DNA of 64,000 nt from Hyphomicrobium sp. Its GTDB lineage: Bacteria; Pseudomonadota; Alphaproteobacteria; Rhizobiales; Hyphomicrobiaceae. Both the position numbers and the translations under genes were made by a program. Under the pieces are notes generated by a model. The model did no database searches, was not told the DNA's origin, and worked only from the letters and a program-made list of their open reading frames with translations. The first letter of the stretch is position 1; each line of letters opens with the position of its first letter. The stretch is from NCBI GenBank assembly GCA_003987725.1, contig RXJH01000010.1, positions 186,001-250,000 on the forward strand, given 5' to 3'. Positions 28,723 to 37,415 of this stretch are shown in pieces.

Positions 28723-30083
28723 GCGCCTATGTAGTCCTCAACGCTGCGTTTGGGTTGCGGTACGTCGGTCGAGTATCGGGCGAGATGTTCGATGCCCGGC
28801 GGAATAGGGCCCCCGTGCGCCCAGTCAAGCAATTCGACCGTATGCACTACCGGCACATCGAGTGCCGGTCCGAGCTGCGTCATGCAGCCGATGTTGCCGG
28901 CGGCAACGATGTCCGGCCGCAAGGATTTGATGTTCGCCACCTTACGATCCCGCAGCGCGCCTGAAATTTCGGGCTGGAGAATGTTGTACACGCCGGCCGA
29001 GCCGCAGCAGAGATGCCCTTCGGGCACATCCAAAACGGTGTAGCCCGCTTTCTTCAGCAGCGACTTCGGCTGGGCCGTCACGCGCTGTCCGTGTTGCAGC
29101 GAGCAGGCGGAATGATAGGCGACCTTCAGGCTCGACCAGCGCTTAGGCGCGCCGATATCGTAGGCATCGAGAAATTCGCTGACGTCCTTGGCCATCGCGG
29201 CGATGTCCTTGGCGCGCTTGGCGTATTCGGTCTCGTGTTTCAGCAGGTGGCCGTAATCCTTGACCGTGGTGCCGCAGCCCGACGTGTTGATGATGATGGC
29301 GTCGACGCCGCCCTTGGCGATTTCCTTGCTCCAGGCATCGACGTTGATCTTGGCGGCTTTGATCGCCTGCTCCTCGTGTCCGATGTGCTGGCTCAAGGCG
29401 CCGCAGCAGGCGGCTCCTGCGGACACGATCACATCGATGCCGCCGCGTGCGAAAAGCCTGATCGTCGCGTCGTTGATTTCCGGCCTCAACACTTGCTGGG
29501 CGCAACCTGCAAGCATGATGACGCGGCCGGTTCTGACACCCGTTGGCGACGCCCTTCCCGGGCCGCGGAAACGGCCCGAACGCGGTGCGCCGGCCGGCGC
29601 GAGGTCCACCATCGCGGCGAGTTCGGGAAGGTTCAGTGCGCGAAATGTCCGGGACATGCGCCGGCCCAAAGGCGCGGCTTTCATCGCCCACCGGAAGCGT
29701 TTCGGATAGGGCACAATCTCCATCAGCGCACGGCGGATCAGCCGGTCCTTCAGGCTGCGGCGGCCGGTTTTCTCGATGTGCTTCCGAGCAATCTCGACGA
29801 GATGCATGTAGTCGACGCCCGAGGGGCAGGTCGTCATGCACGAGAAGCAGGAAAGGCACCGGTCGATGTGAACCGAAACCTCGGGCTTCGCGTCGAGCCC
29901 TTTCTCCAGCATGTCCTTGATCGCGTAGATGCGGCCGCGCGGACTGTCTCGCTCATCGCCGAGCGCAACGTAGGTCGGGCAGGTCGCGGTGCAGAATCCG
30001 CAGTGTACGCAGCGCCGAAGGATGCGTTCAGCTTCCCTGACTTCCGGATCTTCCAGCTGCGATTTCGAAAAATTGGTTTGCAT
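28719..30083 (-). CDS. glcF: Glycolate oxidase iron-sulfur subunit
   Basis: A 454-aa electron-transfer subunit of glycolate dehydrogenase. It has two CX2CX2CX3CP cluster motifs (CVHCGFCTATCP and CLSCFSCMTTCP) for [4Fe-4S] binding, and two CCG-type domains (for example GAACCGALSQH and HLCCGSAGVY). It passes electrons from the flavin subunits GlcD and GlcE towards the quinone pool. It follows glcE by 26 bases and overlaps cobT. Confidence 0.94.
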   Translation of the reverse strand: MQTNFSKSQLEDPEVREAERILRRCVHCGFCTATCPTYVALGDERDSPRGRIYAIKDMLEKGLDAKPEVSVHIDRCLSCFSCMTTCPSGVDYMHLVEIARKHIEKTGRRSLKDRLIRRALMEIVPYPKRFRWAMKAAPLGRRMSRTFRALNLPELAAMVDLAPAGAPRSGRFRGPGRASPTGVRTGRVIMLAGCAQQVLRPEINDATIRLFARGGIDVIVSAGAACCGALSQHIGHEEQAIKAAKINVDAWSKEIAKGGVDAIIINTSGCGTTVKDYGHLLKHETEYAKRAKDIAAMAKDVSEFLDAYDIGAPKRWSSLKVAYHSACSLQHGQRVTAQPKSLLKKAGYTVLDVPEGHLCCGSAGVYNILQPEISGALRDRKVANIKSLRPDIVAAGNIGCMTQLGPALDVPVVHTVELLDWAHGGPIPPGIEHLARYSTDVPQPKRSVEDYIGA

Positions 30084-30109
30084 TGCGCCTTGTTGTCGAA
30101 AGGACGTGT

Positions 30110-31333
30110 CTAGAAATTGGCGTACATCCGCCCGCGATTGAGCAATCCGCTGGGATCGAACGCGGATTTGATACCGCGAGTCAATCTTTCGATCTCGGGC
30201 TTCAGGGGTTCAAAAACATCCACCGTCGAGCGTATTTCGGGTTCTGCACGGATCAATGTCGCGTGACCGCCGCGCACCGCGACGGCGCGGCGAACGTCGG
30301 CAGCCCCGGCATCGGCGGCGGCCGGGACTTCCAGCCAGATGAGCGCGCCCGACCAATCATAGAAAGCGACCGAAGGCATGAACTTCTGTATCGCCGCGAC
30401 GATTTCAGGAGCTTTCGTCGGTAGCGTCGAAATCCGCCAAAGGCTTGTGTCGGTCGAGAACGGCATGACGGACAGCGTGCGGAATTCGCTCCACAAGCCG
30501 AACGTCTCTTCCGGATCGAGTTCGATCGGATTGCCGTAGACCTTGAGGGCGGTCTTCAGCTTTTCCTTGCGCTCGTCGATGGACGTCGAAAACGTTTCGA
30601 GGCGCAGAAGCGTCAGCGACTGGCCGACGCCCTTGAGCTTCGGCACCTTCAGCCGTTCGGCGCAATTCTTCGGCAGATGGACGGCGCCGGAAATTTCGAG
30701 CGGTGTCGCCATCGCAATGCCCAGCGCCTCGATCGCCAGATCGTCGGGCAGCCCAACGAAAGCCAGCGTCTGCATGGTTTGCGGAAGCGGCGCGACTTTG
30801 AACGTCACTTCGGTCATCACGGCGAGCGTTCCCCAGCTGCCGGTCAATCCGCGCGCGACATCGATGCCGGCGACATTCTTCATCACGCGGCCGCCGGACT
30901 TGAAAAGCTCGCCGCGGCCGTTGACGGCGCGGACGCCGAGCAGGTTATCGCGGGCGCTTCCAACGGCTATGCGTCGAGAACCGGAGAAGTTCGTTGCGAA
31001 GACGCCGCCGATGGACAGCGCGCCGCCGGGTGCGCCGGTTGCCGGGCCGAGATCCACGGGCTCGAAAGCGAGCATTTGTCCGCGCGCGGCGAGGATCTGT
31101 TCGATTTCAAAGACGGGCGTGCCTGATCGCGCGGACATCACGAGTTCAGTCGGCTCATAAAGCGTCACGCCTTTGAGGCCCGACGTCGTCAGCACGACAT
31201 CCGAACTTGCGACGCGGCCGGTGTTGCGGAGCGCGCCGTGGCCTACGACCTCGATGCCGCGCTTCTCGCGCGCGAGCCTTGCGATCATGGACTGCAATTC
31301 CCACTCGGCGGCGGGACGAAAAAGTTCACTCAC
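30110..31333 (-). CDS. glcE: Glycolate oxidase FAD-binding subunit
   Basis: A 407-aa FAD-linked oxidase subunit with a PCMH-type flavin fold. The segments VVGHGALRNTGR and GGALSIGGVFATNFSG mark the FAD site. With GlcD and GlcF it oxidises glycolate to glyoxylate at the membrane. It starts two bases after the glcD stop. GlcE is the shorter, divergent member of the flavin pair, as in E. coli. Confidence 0.92.
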   Translation of the reverse strand: MSELFRPAAEWELQSMIARLAREKRGIEVVGHGALRNTGRVASSDVVLTTSGLKGVTLYEPTELVMSARSGTPVFEIEQILAARGQMLAFEPVDLGPATGAPGGALSIGGVFATNFSGSRRIAVGSARDNLLGVRAVNGRGELFKSGGRVMKNVAGIDVARGLTGSWGTLAVMTEVTFKVAPLPQTMQTLAFVGLPDDLAIEALGIAMATPLEISGAVHLPKNCAERLKVPKLKGVGQSLTLLRLETFSTSIDERKEKLKTALKVYGNPIELDPEETFGLWSEFRTLSVMPFSTDTSLWRISTLPTKAPEIVAAIQKFMPSVAFYDWSGALIWLEVPAAADAGAADVRRAVAVRGGHATLIRAEPEIRSTVDVFEPLKPEIERLTRGIKSAFDPSGLLNRGRMYANF

Positions 31334-31335
31334 GA

Positions 31336-32808
31336 TCAGGCAGCCTCCGGCGTGCTGGCGGCGTCACCGGCACGCATGACGTCCGTAATGGCGAGCGGGA
31401 AGACCTTCGCCTGGTTCAGCCGCCACGTCGGATCGAATACCGTCTTTATCCGCATCTGCACCGCGAGATCGGTGGGCGAGAACTGGGTCGTCATCAACTC
31501 GCGCTTTTCGATGCCGACGCCGTGCTCGCCGGTGAGACAGCCCCCAAGCTCGACACAAAGCTTCAGGATCGTTTCGCCAGCGATTTCCGCGTTTGCCGCC
31601 TGCTCGGGGTCGTTGGCGTCGTAAAGGATCAGCGGATGCAGATTGCCGTCTCCAGCATGGAAAATGTTCGCGACCTTCAGACCGTACTCGGCGCAGATTT
31701 GGCTGATCCGCGTCAACGCGTGCGGCAGCTGCGCGAGCGGGATCGTGCCGTCCATGCAGAGATAATCGGAAATGCGTCCGATCGCTCCGAAGGCCGCCTT
31801 GCGGCCCGCCCAGATGCGCGCGCTTTGGTCGGCATCGGCACTGATCTGGACGGTCTTCGGGTCGAAGCGCGCGGCGATTTCGGCGATGCGGCCGAGCAGG
31901 ATGCCGATTTCCGACTCCGAGCCTTCGACCTCGACAATCAGCAAGGCTTCGACGTCGAGCGGATAGCCGGCTCCGGCGAAGGCTTCGCAGACTTCGATCG
32001 CCGCGTGGTCCATGTATTCGATCGCGACCGGAATGATGCCGGCGGCAATGATTGCCGAGACGCAGTTGCCCGCGGCTTCCGGCGAACGGAACCCGATCAT
32101 CATTGGCCGCGCGCCTTCGGGCGCCGGAACGAGCTTGACGGTGGCTTCGGTGATCACGCCGAGCTGCCCCTCCGAGCCGATCACAAGGCTCAAGAGATCA
32201 TAGCCGTTACGTTCGAGCGCGGAGCCGCCGATCTCGACGACGGTGCCATCGATCAACACCATTTTCACGCCGAGAACGTTGTGTGTCGTCACGCCGTATT
32301 TGAGGCAGTGCGCGCCGCCGGAATTCATCGCGAGATTGCCCGCCAGCGTGCAGGCCAACTGCGACGAGGGATCGGGTGCGTAGAAAAAGCCTTCCCCGGC
32401 GACGTTCGCGGTGATCTGGAGATTTGTTATCCCCGCTTCGAGACGCGCCAAGCGGTTGGCGTAATCGATCTCGAGCACGCGGTTCATCTTCGAAATGCAG
32501 AGGACGATGGAATCCTCCGTCGGCAGCGAACCACCGCACAGAGAAGTCCCGGCGCCGCGGGGAACGACCTTGACGTCGTTCTCGTGACAGTACTTCAAGA
32601 TCTTCGAAACTTCTTCGGTCGTGCGCGGCAGCACGACGAGCATCGGCACACGGCGGTAAGCCGTGAACGCATCCGTCTCGTAGGCGCGTCGCCCATCCTC
32701 GTCGACGATCAGAAGATCCTTGCCGACCCGGCTTTTCAAACCTTCGATCAGAATTGGCAGCCGCCGCAGGACGCCAACATCGGGCTCAGGCAGCTCGATA
32801 TGCGGCAT
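31336..32808 (-). CDS. glcD: Glycolate oxidase subunit GlcD
   Basis: The main FAD-binding catalytic subunit, 490 aa, of the lactate/glycolate dehydrogenase family. VVPRGAGTSLCGGSLPTED is the flavin pyrophosphate loop, and the C-terminal HAGDGNLHPLIL and GCLTGEHGVGIEKRE hold active-site histidines. The ATG at 32808 is chosen because GGAG lies about 10 bases upstream; a start seven codons earlier has none. It is the first gene of glcDEF-cobT-cobS. Confidence 0.94.
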   Translation of the reverse strand: MPHIELPEPDVGVLRRLPILIEGLKSRVGKDLLIVDEDGRRAYETDAFTAYRRVPMLVVLPRTTEEVSKILKYCHENDVKVVPRGAGTSLCGGSLPTEDSIVLCISKMNRVLEIDYANRLARLEAGITNLQITANVAGEGFFYAPDPSSQLACTLAGNLAMNSGGAHCLKYGVTTHNVLGVKMVLIDGTVVEIGGSALERNGYDLLSLVIGSEGQLGVITEATVKLVPAPEGARPMMIGFRSPEAAGNCVSAIIAAGIIPVAIEYMDHAAIEVCEAFAGAGYPLDVEALLIVEVEGSESEIGILLGRIAEIAARFDPKTVQISADADQSARIWAGRKAAFGAIGRISDYLCMDGTIPLAQLPHALTRISQICAEYGLKVANIFHAGDGNLHPLILYDANDPEQAANAEIAGETILKLCVELGGCLTGEHGVGIEKRELMTTQFSPTDLAVQMRIKTVFDPTWRLNQAKVFPLAITDVMRAGDAASTPEAA

Positions 32809-32996
32809 CGTCTTCAGTCTCCAAGCCAATAGTCATGCCGGCTGTTCGCTCTCGGAGCGACAACTCGAAACGAGGCGCCCCGAATTCAGGCCCGCGGCAA
32901 CCTGGACGCGTGGCCGCGGACGTTAATTATCCTCGCACGTGCGCCTCTTAGCGGCAATATACGCTCAGCGTCCCTATGGGGAGAAAACGCGACTTA

Positions 32997-33413
32997 TCAG
33001 CGGCGATCGCCCGCTCCGAGCCATCGTTGGCCGCCCTGGTCACGAGGATCGTGAAATTCTCGCGGCGGGCCTCGCATATCGCGTGGTTCGCCCTGTCCGC
33101 GCACGTCGCCGCCCATGCCCCGAGGTTCGCGGTCGCGCATATCGGGCGGACGGCCCTCGCGCGGCGTGCGGACGTCACGTCCCTCCCGCATGCGGGCGCC
33201 TGAGAAGCATTGGGTGATGCAGGACTGCAACTGAGCATCGCAATGCGATGAAAACAGAAGCTTCGCCGCCATCCGGCAGGCGTTGTGCTGCGACCGGCAG
33301 GCCTCGGCGCACGGGTCGGCGTTGGCGATTCCGACAGCAAAAGTCGACACCATCAGGACAGCCAGCAAGGCTCTCCCGACCGATTTTGTCGACTTTACCG
33401 CAGCCTGAAACAC
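32997..33413 (-). CDS. Small secreted six-cysteine protein of unknown function
   Basis: A 138-aa protein with a signal peptide (residues 1-32, ending AVGIANA). The mature part opens with six cysteines in a mirror-symmetric layout: C-x3-C-x6-C-x11-C-x6-C-x3-C, likely a disulfide-linked helical hairpin. The rest is a low-complexity tail rich in Arg, Gly, Pro, Asp and Met. I do not recognise the family. It lies between gshA and glcD on the same strand, with gaps of 127 and 188 bases, so it may be expressed alone. The signal peptide and cysteine spacing argue that it is real. Confidence 0.6.
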   Translation of the reverse strand: MFQAAVKSTKSVGRALLAVLMVSTFAVGIANADPCAEACRSQHNACRMAAKLLFSSHCDAQLQSCITQCFSGARMREGRDVRTPREGRPPDMRDREPRGMGGDVRGQGEPRDMRGPPREFHDPRDQGGQRWLGAGDRR

Positions 33414-33540
33414 CTACCGCCTCCTCATCCCCGGGCCGTGCTGGGCGGCTGAGCCTAGGCAAGCTGTGGAAGCTAGTGCCAGGACCATGAACATCGCCTG
33501 AACCGGCGGACGCAGGCGTTTCCGTCGGACGGGGGCACCA

Positions 33541-34923
33541 TCAGAAGGCGAATTCTTCGAAAATCCGATCAATGTTGCCCTGCCACTCCCCGGAATAGCG
33601 ACGAAGCAGCTCGTCCGATACGGTCTGGCCGCTGCCTGCAATCTTGTCGAGCGGAGTAAGGTATATCGTCTCGTCCTGGTTTTTCGCGTTGATGCGGGCG
33701 CGGTTTTTGAGACCGGTCCGCGAAATGCGCAGCGCTTGGCGGGCAATGTTTCCGACGGTCGTGCTTCGAAATGGAGCTGCGAGCGCCATTTTCGGAACGT
33801 CCGCCCGCAGCCTTTCGCGCTCTTCTTCGGTCCAATCGCGAATGAGCGTCCAGGCCTGGTCCAGCGCGTCTTCATCGTAAAGAATGCCTGCCCAGAAGGC
33901 CGAGAGCGCCGTGATCGTTCCCCAGCGCCCGCCGTCGGCGCCGCGCATTTCAAGAAAGCGCTTGAGGCGGACTTCCGGAAAAAGCGTGGTGAGGTGATCC
34001 GACCAATCATCGACGGTCGGAAGCTGGCCAGGAAGTCCCGGCAGACGGCCGGCGAGAAAATCGCGAAACGACGAGCCGGCGACATCGATGTAATTGCCGT
34101 CGCGATAGACGAAGTACATCGGGACATCGAGCGCGTAATCGACATAACGCTCGTAACCCATGCCGTCTTCGAACACGAACGGCAGCATGCCCGTGCGGCG
34201 CTTATCGGTGTCGAGCCAGACTTGACTGCGCATCGACTGGAAGCCGTTGGGGCGGCCTTCGGTGAACGGAGACGAAGCGAAAAGCGCGGTCGCAATCGGC
34301 TGCAGCGCCAGCGACACGCGCAGCTTTTTCACCATGTCGGCTTCGGAGGAAAAGTCGAGGTTCACCTGAACCGTCGCCGTCCGGTACATCATGTCGAGAC
34401 CGCGGCTGCCGACGGTCGGCATGTAGCGCGTCATCACCTGATAGCGCTTTTTCGGCATATGCGGGATCTGGTCGAGACGCCATTTCGGCGAAAAGCCGAC
34501 ACCCAAAAATCCGATCGCCAGATCTTCGCCGACGTCGAGCACCTCGCGCAGATGCTCGTCGGTTTCCGCCGCGGTTTCATGAAGCGTTTCGAGCGGCGCA
34601 CCGGAGAGCTCGAACTGGCCGCCGGGCTCGAGGCTGATCGTGCCGCCCTTTTCTCCGTCCGGACGCTTCAGAGCGATGATGTTCTCGCCCTCTTTAATCG
34701 GGAGCCAGCCGTAGCGGCGGATCAGCTCTTCCATAAGAGCGCGGATGCCATCGTTGCCGCCGTAGGGCACGGGGTCCAGCGTCACTGTGCGAAATACGAA
34801 TTTCTCGTGCTCGGTGCCGATACGCCAATCGGCTTTCGGCTTCTCGCCAGCCGCGATCCAGCGCACGAGATCCTCGTGGCTCTCGATCGTCTTGCTTGCA
34901 GCGCCTTGTTCTCGCGTCGACAT
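33541..34923 (-). CDS. gshA: Glutamate--cysteine ligase (GCS2 type)
   Basis: The rate-limiting enzyme of glutathione synthesis, 460 aa, of the plant/alphaproteobacterial GCS2 family. DWRIGTEHEKFVF near the N-terminus and SLEPGGQFELSGAP form the glutamate/ATP site, and MYRTATVQVNLDF is also conserved. The ATG at 34923 begins at the expected family N-terminus; 28 further codons upstream are open but Arg-rich and unlike the family. It is encoded 102 bases downstream of rsmE. No gshB is in the window. Confidence 0.92.
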   Translation of the reverse strand: MSTREQGAASKTIESHEDLVRWIAAGEKPKADWRIGTEHEKFVFRTVTLDPVPYGGNDGIRALMEELIRRYGWLPIKEGENIIALKRPDGEKGGTISLEPGGQFELSGAPLETLHETAAETDEHLREVLDVGEDLAIGFLGVGFSPKWRLDQIPHMPKKRYQVMTRYMPTVGSRGLDMMYRTATVQVNLDFSSEADMVKKLRVSLALQPIATALFASSPFTEGRPNGFQSMRSQVWLDTDKRRTGMLPFVFEDGMGYERYVDYALDVPMYFVYRDGNYIDVAGSSFRDFLAGRLPGLPGQLPTVDDWSDHLTTLFPEVRLKRFLEMRGADGGRWGTITALSAFWAGILYDEDALDQAWTLIRDWTEEERERLRADVPKMALAAPFRSTTVGNIARQALRISRTGLKNRARINAKNQDETIYLTPLDKIAGSGQTVSDELLRRYSGEWQGNIDRIFEEFAF

Positions 34924-35025
34924 TCCCGAGCGACCTAGCCTTGCTGATCCGGTGCGGAGCAGGCTCCGCAGCCTGAGCCTTATGGCGGTGACCGGCGGGA
35001 ACGGCAAGCGTCCCCGAAAGCGCGG

Positions 35026-35772
35026 CTAGCGGCGGCGCCAATCGCCCAGGACAGCACCCACAAGGGCGAGCGCGGCGACGGCTGCGGTATCGGCGCGCAT
35101 GATTCGCGGGCCGAGCGACAGCGGCACCACGTAGGGTTTGCCGACGAGCCGGTTGCGTTCGCGAGGCGAGAAACCGCCTTCCGGTCCTATCAGCACAGCC
35201 AGCGGCCCGGGGGCGACCTTCGCCAAGGTCTCGATCGGGTCGGAAAGTTGCTCATGCTCGTCGCAGTAGATGAGGCGCCGTGCTTCGTCCCAATCGTCGA
35301 GAACATCATCGAGCTTGGCTGGCGGTTCGACGACGGGCACTTGCAGGATGCCGCACTGCTCCGCCGCCTCGATAACGTTGGCGCGCATGCGGTCGCTATT
35401 AACTCTTTCGGCGACCGTTCTTTCGGTAATCACAGGCCGGAGGCGCGCGGCGCCCATTTCCGTTGCCTTCTGGACCATGTAATCGAGCCGCGACCGCTTC
35501 AGCGGCGCAAACAGATAGTCGATGTCGGGGCTGACCTCCTGAGGCCGGGTCTGGTGCTCGACGGTGAGTGTCGCACCCCGTTTTTTCGTCTCCGCGAGGG
35601 TCGCAACCCATTCGCCGTCACGGCCGTTGAAGACCAAGAGCTGCGCCCCTGGCCGAAGGCGCAGGACGGCGGTCAGATAGTGCGCTTGCGGCGGCGCAAG
35701 CTCCAAGAGCCTGGCGGCGGCAAGGTCGTCCTCGACAAAAAGACGCTCTGAGGTCAGATCGCGGATAGCCAT
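35026..35772 (-). CDS. rsmE: 16S rRNA (uracil(1498)-N3)-methyltransferase
   Basis: A 248-aa SPOUT-class methyltransferase that modifies U1498 of 16S rRNA. The trefoil-knot signatures LAVLIGPEGGFSPRE and VPLSLGPRIMRADTAAVAAL at the C-terminus are clear, preceded by a PUA-like N-terminal domain. It is divergent from ubiA with 75 bases between starts and leads the long minus-strand gene run. Confidence 0.94.
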   Translation of the reverse strand: MAIRDLTSERLFVEDDLAAARLLELAPPQAHYLTAVLRLRPGAQLLVFNGRDGEWVATLAETKKRGATLTVEHQTRPQEVSPDIDYLFAPLKRSRLDYMVQKATEMGAARLRPVITERTVAERVNSDRMRANVIEAAEQCGILQVPVVEPPAKLDDVLDDWDEARRLIYCDEHEQLSDPIETLAKVAPGPLAVLIGPEGGFSPRERNRLVGKPYVVPLSLGPRIMRADTAAVAALALVGAVLGDWRRR

Positions 35773-35847
35773 GGTGCGGTCTTATCGAAGCCTCGCTCGC
35801 AGGCAAAGGTCTGTCATCGTGCCGCTGCCCCGTATTGCGTCGCCGCG

Positions 35848-36861
35848 ATGAGCCGGATAGGTCTCTTTTCAAAGTTGCCGGAGAAACATCAATTGACGAT
35901 GGGTGCCGAGATTTCGCCCAAACCCAACTTGCGTGTTGCGGATGCACCGCCATCGAACTGGGTGGACCGATGGGCCCCGGCTTCGTGGCTGCCCTATCTT
36001 CGGCTTGGCCGGCTGGACCGGCCTATCGGCACGTGGCTGCTGCTCTTTCCCTGCTGGTGGTCGCAAACACTCGCGCAGGTCAATTCCGGCGATCACCTGC
36101 CGAATTTCTGGTACCTCCTGCTTTTCGCAATCGGCGCCATTGCAATGCGCGCTTCCGGTTGCGCCTATAACGACTTCATCGATCGCGACATCGACGGCCG
36201 GGTCGAGCGGACGGTCAATCGTCCACTGCCCTCCGGCCAAGTGTCGCCGGATGCCGCGCTCGCTTTTGTCGCTCTGACGGCGCTCGCCGGGCTCGTCGTG
36301 CTGCTCTGCTTCAACAGCTTCACGATCTGGTTGACGATCGCCTCGCTTTTGATCGTCGCTGCCTATCCGTTCGCGAAACGCGTCACCTCCTACCCGCAGC
36401 TGGTGCTGGGGCTCGCCTTCAATTGGGGAGCACTTTCTGGCTGGGCGGCGATCAAGGGATCGATCGGACTTCCCGCGCTCGCACTCTACACGGGCTGCGT
36501 GTTCTGGACCGTCGGTTACGACACGATCTACGCGCATCAGGACAAGGAGGACGACGCGCTGCTGGGTCTCGGCTCAACGGCGCTGCGCTTCGGCGAAGAC
36601 ACGGTTTCGTTCGTCGGCGCGATGTACGGATTAGCCGGAATTCTGTGGCTCGCGGCGGGCGCGCTGGCGGGCGCACACCTCGTCTACTTCCTGGCCGTCG
36701 TGCTGGTGTTTCTACAGATGTCGTGGCAGGTCGCGACGCTCGATATCCACAATCCGACGAACTGCCTCTGGCGCTTCAAGTCGAACCGCGATGTCGGTCT
36801 CGCGGTGTTTGCCGGACTCGTCGCGGATATGGCGCTTTCGTGGTTCGCCGGTCTCAGCTGA
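35848..36861 (+). CDS. ubiA: 4-hydroxybenzoate polyprenyltransferase
   Basis: An inner-membrane prenyltransferase of 337 aa that attaches the polyprenyl tail to 4-hydroxybenzoate in ubiquinone synthesis. The first Asp-rich motif NDFIDRDIDGRVERTVNRPL and the second YDTIYAHQDKEDD are intact, and about eight membrane segments can be seen. Starts at 35848 and 35899 are both possible; neither has a convincing ribosome site. The 275 bases downstream hold no gene. Confidence 0.93.
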   Translation: MSRIGLFSKLPEKHQLTMGAEISPKPNLRVADAPPSNWVDRWAPASWLPYLRLGRLDRPIGTWLLLFPCWWSQTLAQVNSGDHLPNFWYLLLFAIGAIAMRASGCAYNDFIDRDIDGRVERTVNRPLPSGQVSPDAALAFVALTALAGLVVLLCFNSFTIWLTIASLLIVAAYPFAKRVTSYPQLVLGLAFNWGALSGWAAIKGSIGLPALALYTGCVFWTVGYDTIYAHQDKEDDALLGLGSTALRFGEDTVSFVGAMYGLAGILWLAAGALAGAHLVYFLAVVLVFLQMSWQVATLDIHNPTNCLWRFKSNRDVGLAVFAGLVADMALSWFAGLS

Positions 36862-37001
36862 AGATCACTCAGCCGCATACAGGAACGCGGCCCGAGAGGC
36901 CCCGCGCCGCGCTGTTCGGTCTCACTGTTGACGTTTCGAGCCACTTAACTTGGCTTTGCAGGCAATCTTGTCAGAATTCTCTTCCGATCGGCTTAAGAAA
37001 T

Positions 37002-37023
37002 AGCGTAAACAAAAGCTTACGCT
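37002..37023. other. Short hairpin in ubiA-DUF4170 gap
   Basis: AGCGTAA (37002-37008) and TTACGCT (37017-37023) are perfect inverted copies around an eight-base loop. No T run follows, so it is at most a weak terminator for ubiA or a protein site. Confidence 0.3.
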
Positions 37024-37136
37024 CAATGTAATCACATTCCTGATTGCCTAAGGACGCTTTGCGCCGTTGACGGCCGTCAGACCAGGCGGTTTTTGGGAAT
37101 CGCCGGAGCATTTGTTCAGGAGACGAACAGTCGTCC

Positions 37137-37415
37137 ATGTCCCAGACCCCTTCTTCATCGAATTCAAAACCGCAACTCCTGCATCTCGTTTTCGGGGGCG
37201 AACTCGAATCGCTTGAAGGCCACGAATTTCGCGATCTCGAGGGGCTCGATATCGTCGGCATCTTTCCGGACTACCAGTCGGCATATGCGGCGTGGAAGAA
37301 CGCGGCACAACGCTCGGTCGACAACGCCATGATGCGGTATTTCATCGTGCATCTGCATCGGCTGCTCGAGCCGAACGGCGCGAAGCCCATCCAGCCGGCA
37401 ACGTCCGCGACGTGA
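37137..37415 (+). CDS. DUF4170 domain protein
   Basis: A 92-aa protein matching DUF4170, a small alphaproteobacterial family of unknown function. The conserved HLVFGGELESLEG opening and GIFPDYQSAYAAWKNAAQRSVDNA helix are recognisable. It starts the LPS/lipid A gene group, and its stop overlaps the GTG start of the MsbA-like exporter. Constant linkage to lipid A export genes in this class suggests an accessory role in envelope assembly, which is inference. Confidence 0.82.
   Translation: MSQTPSSSNSKPQLLHLVFGGELESLEGHEFRDLEGLDIVGIFPDYQSAYAAWKNAAQRSVDNAMMRYFIVHLHRLLEPNGAKPIQPATSAT

Noticed and set aside
31207-32832. A 541-codon plus-strand frame opposite glcD and part of glcE
   Set aside because: Antisense to conserved flavoprotein genes and without coding character of its own.
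33414-34295. A 293-codon minus-strand frame overlapping gshA in another frame
   Set aside because: gshA motifs fix the real frame; this one is Arg/Ser-rich shadow sequence.
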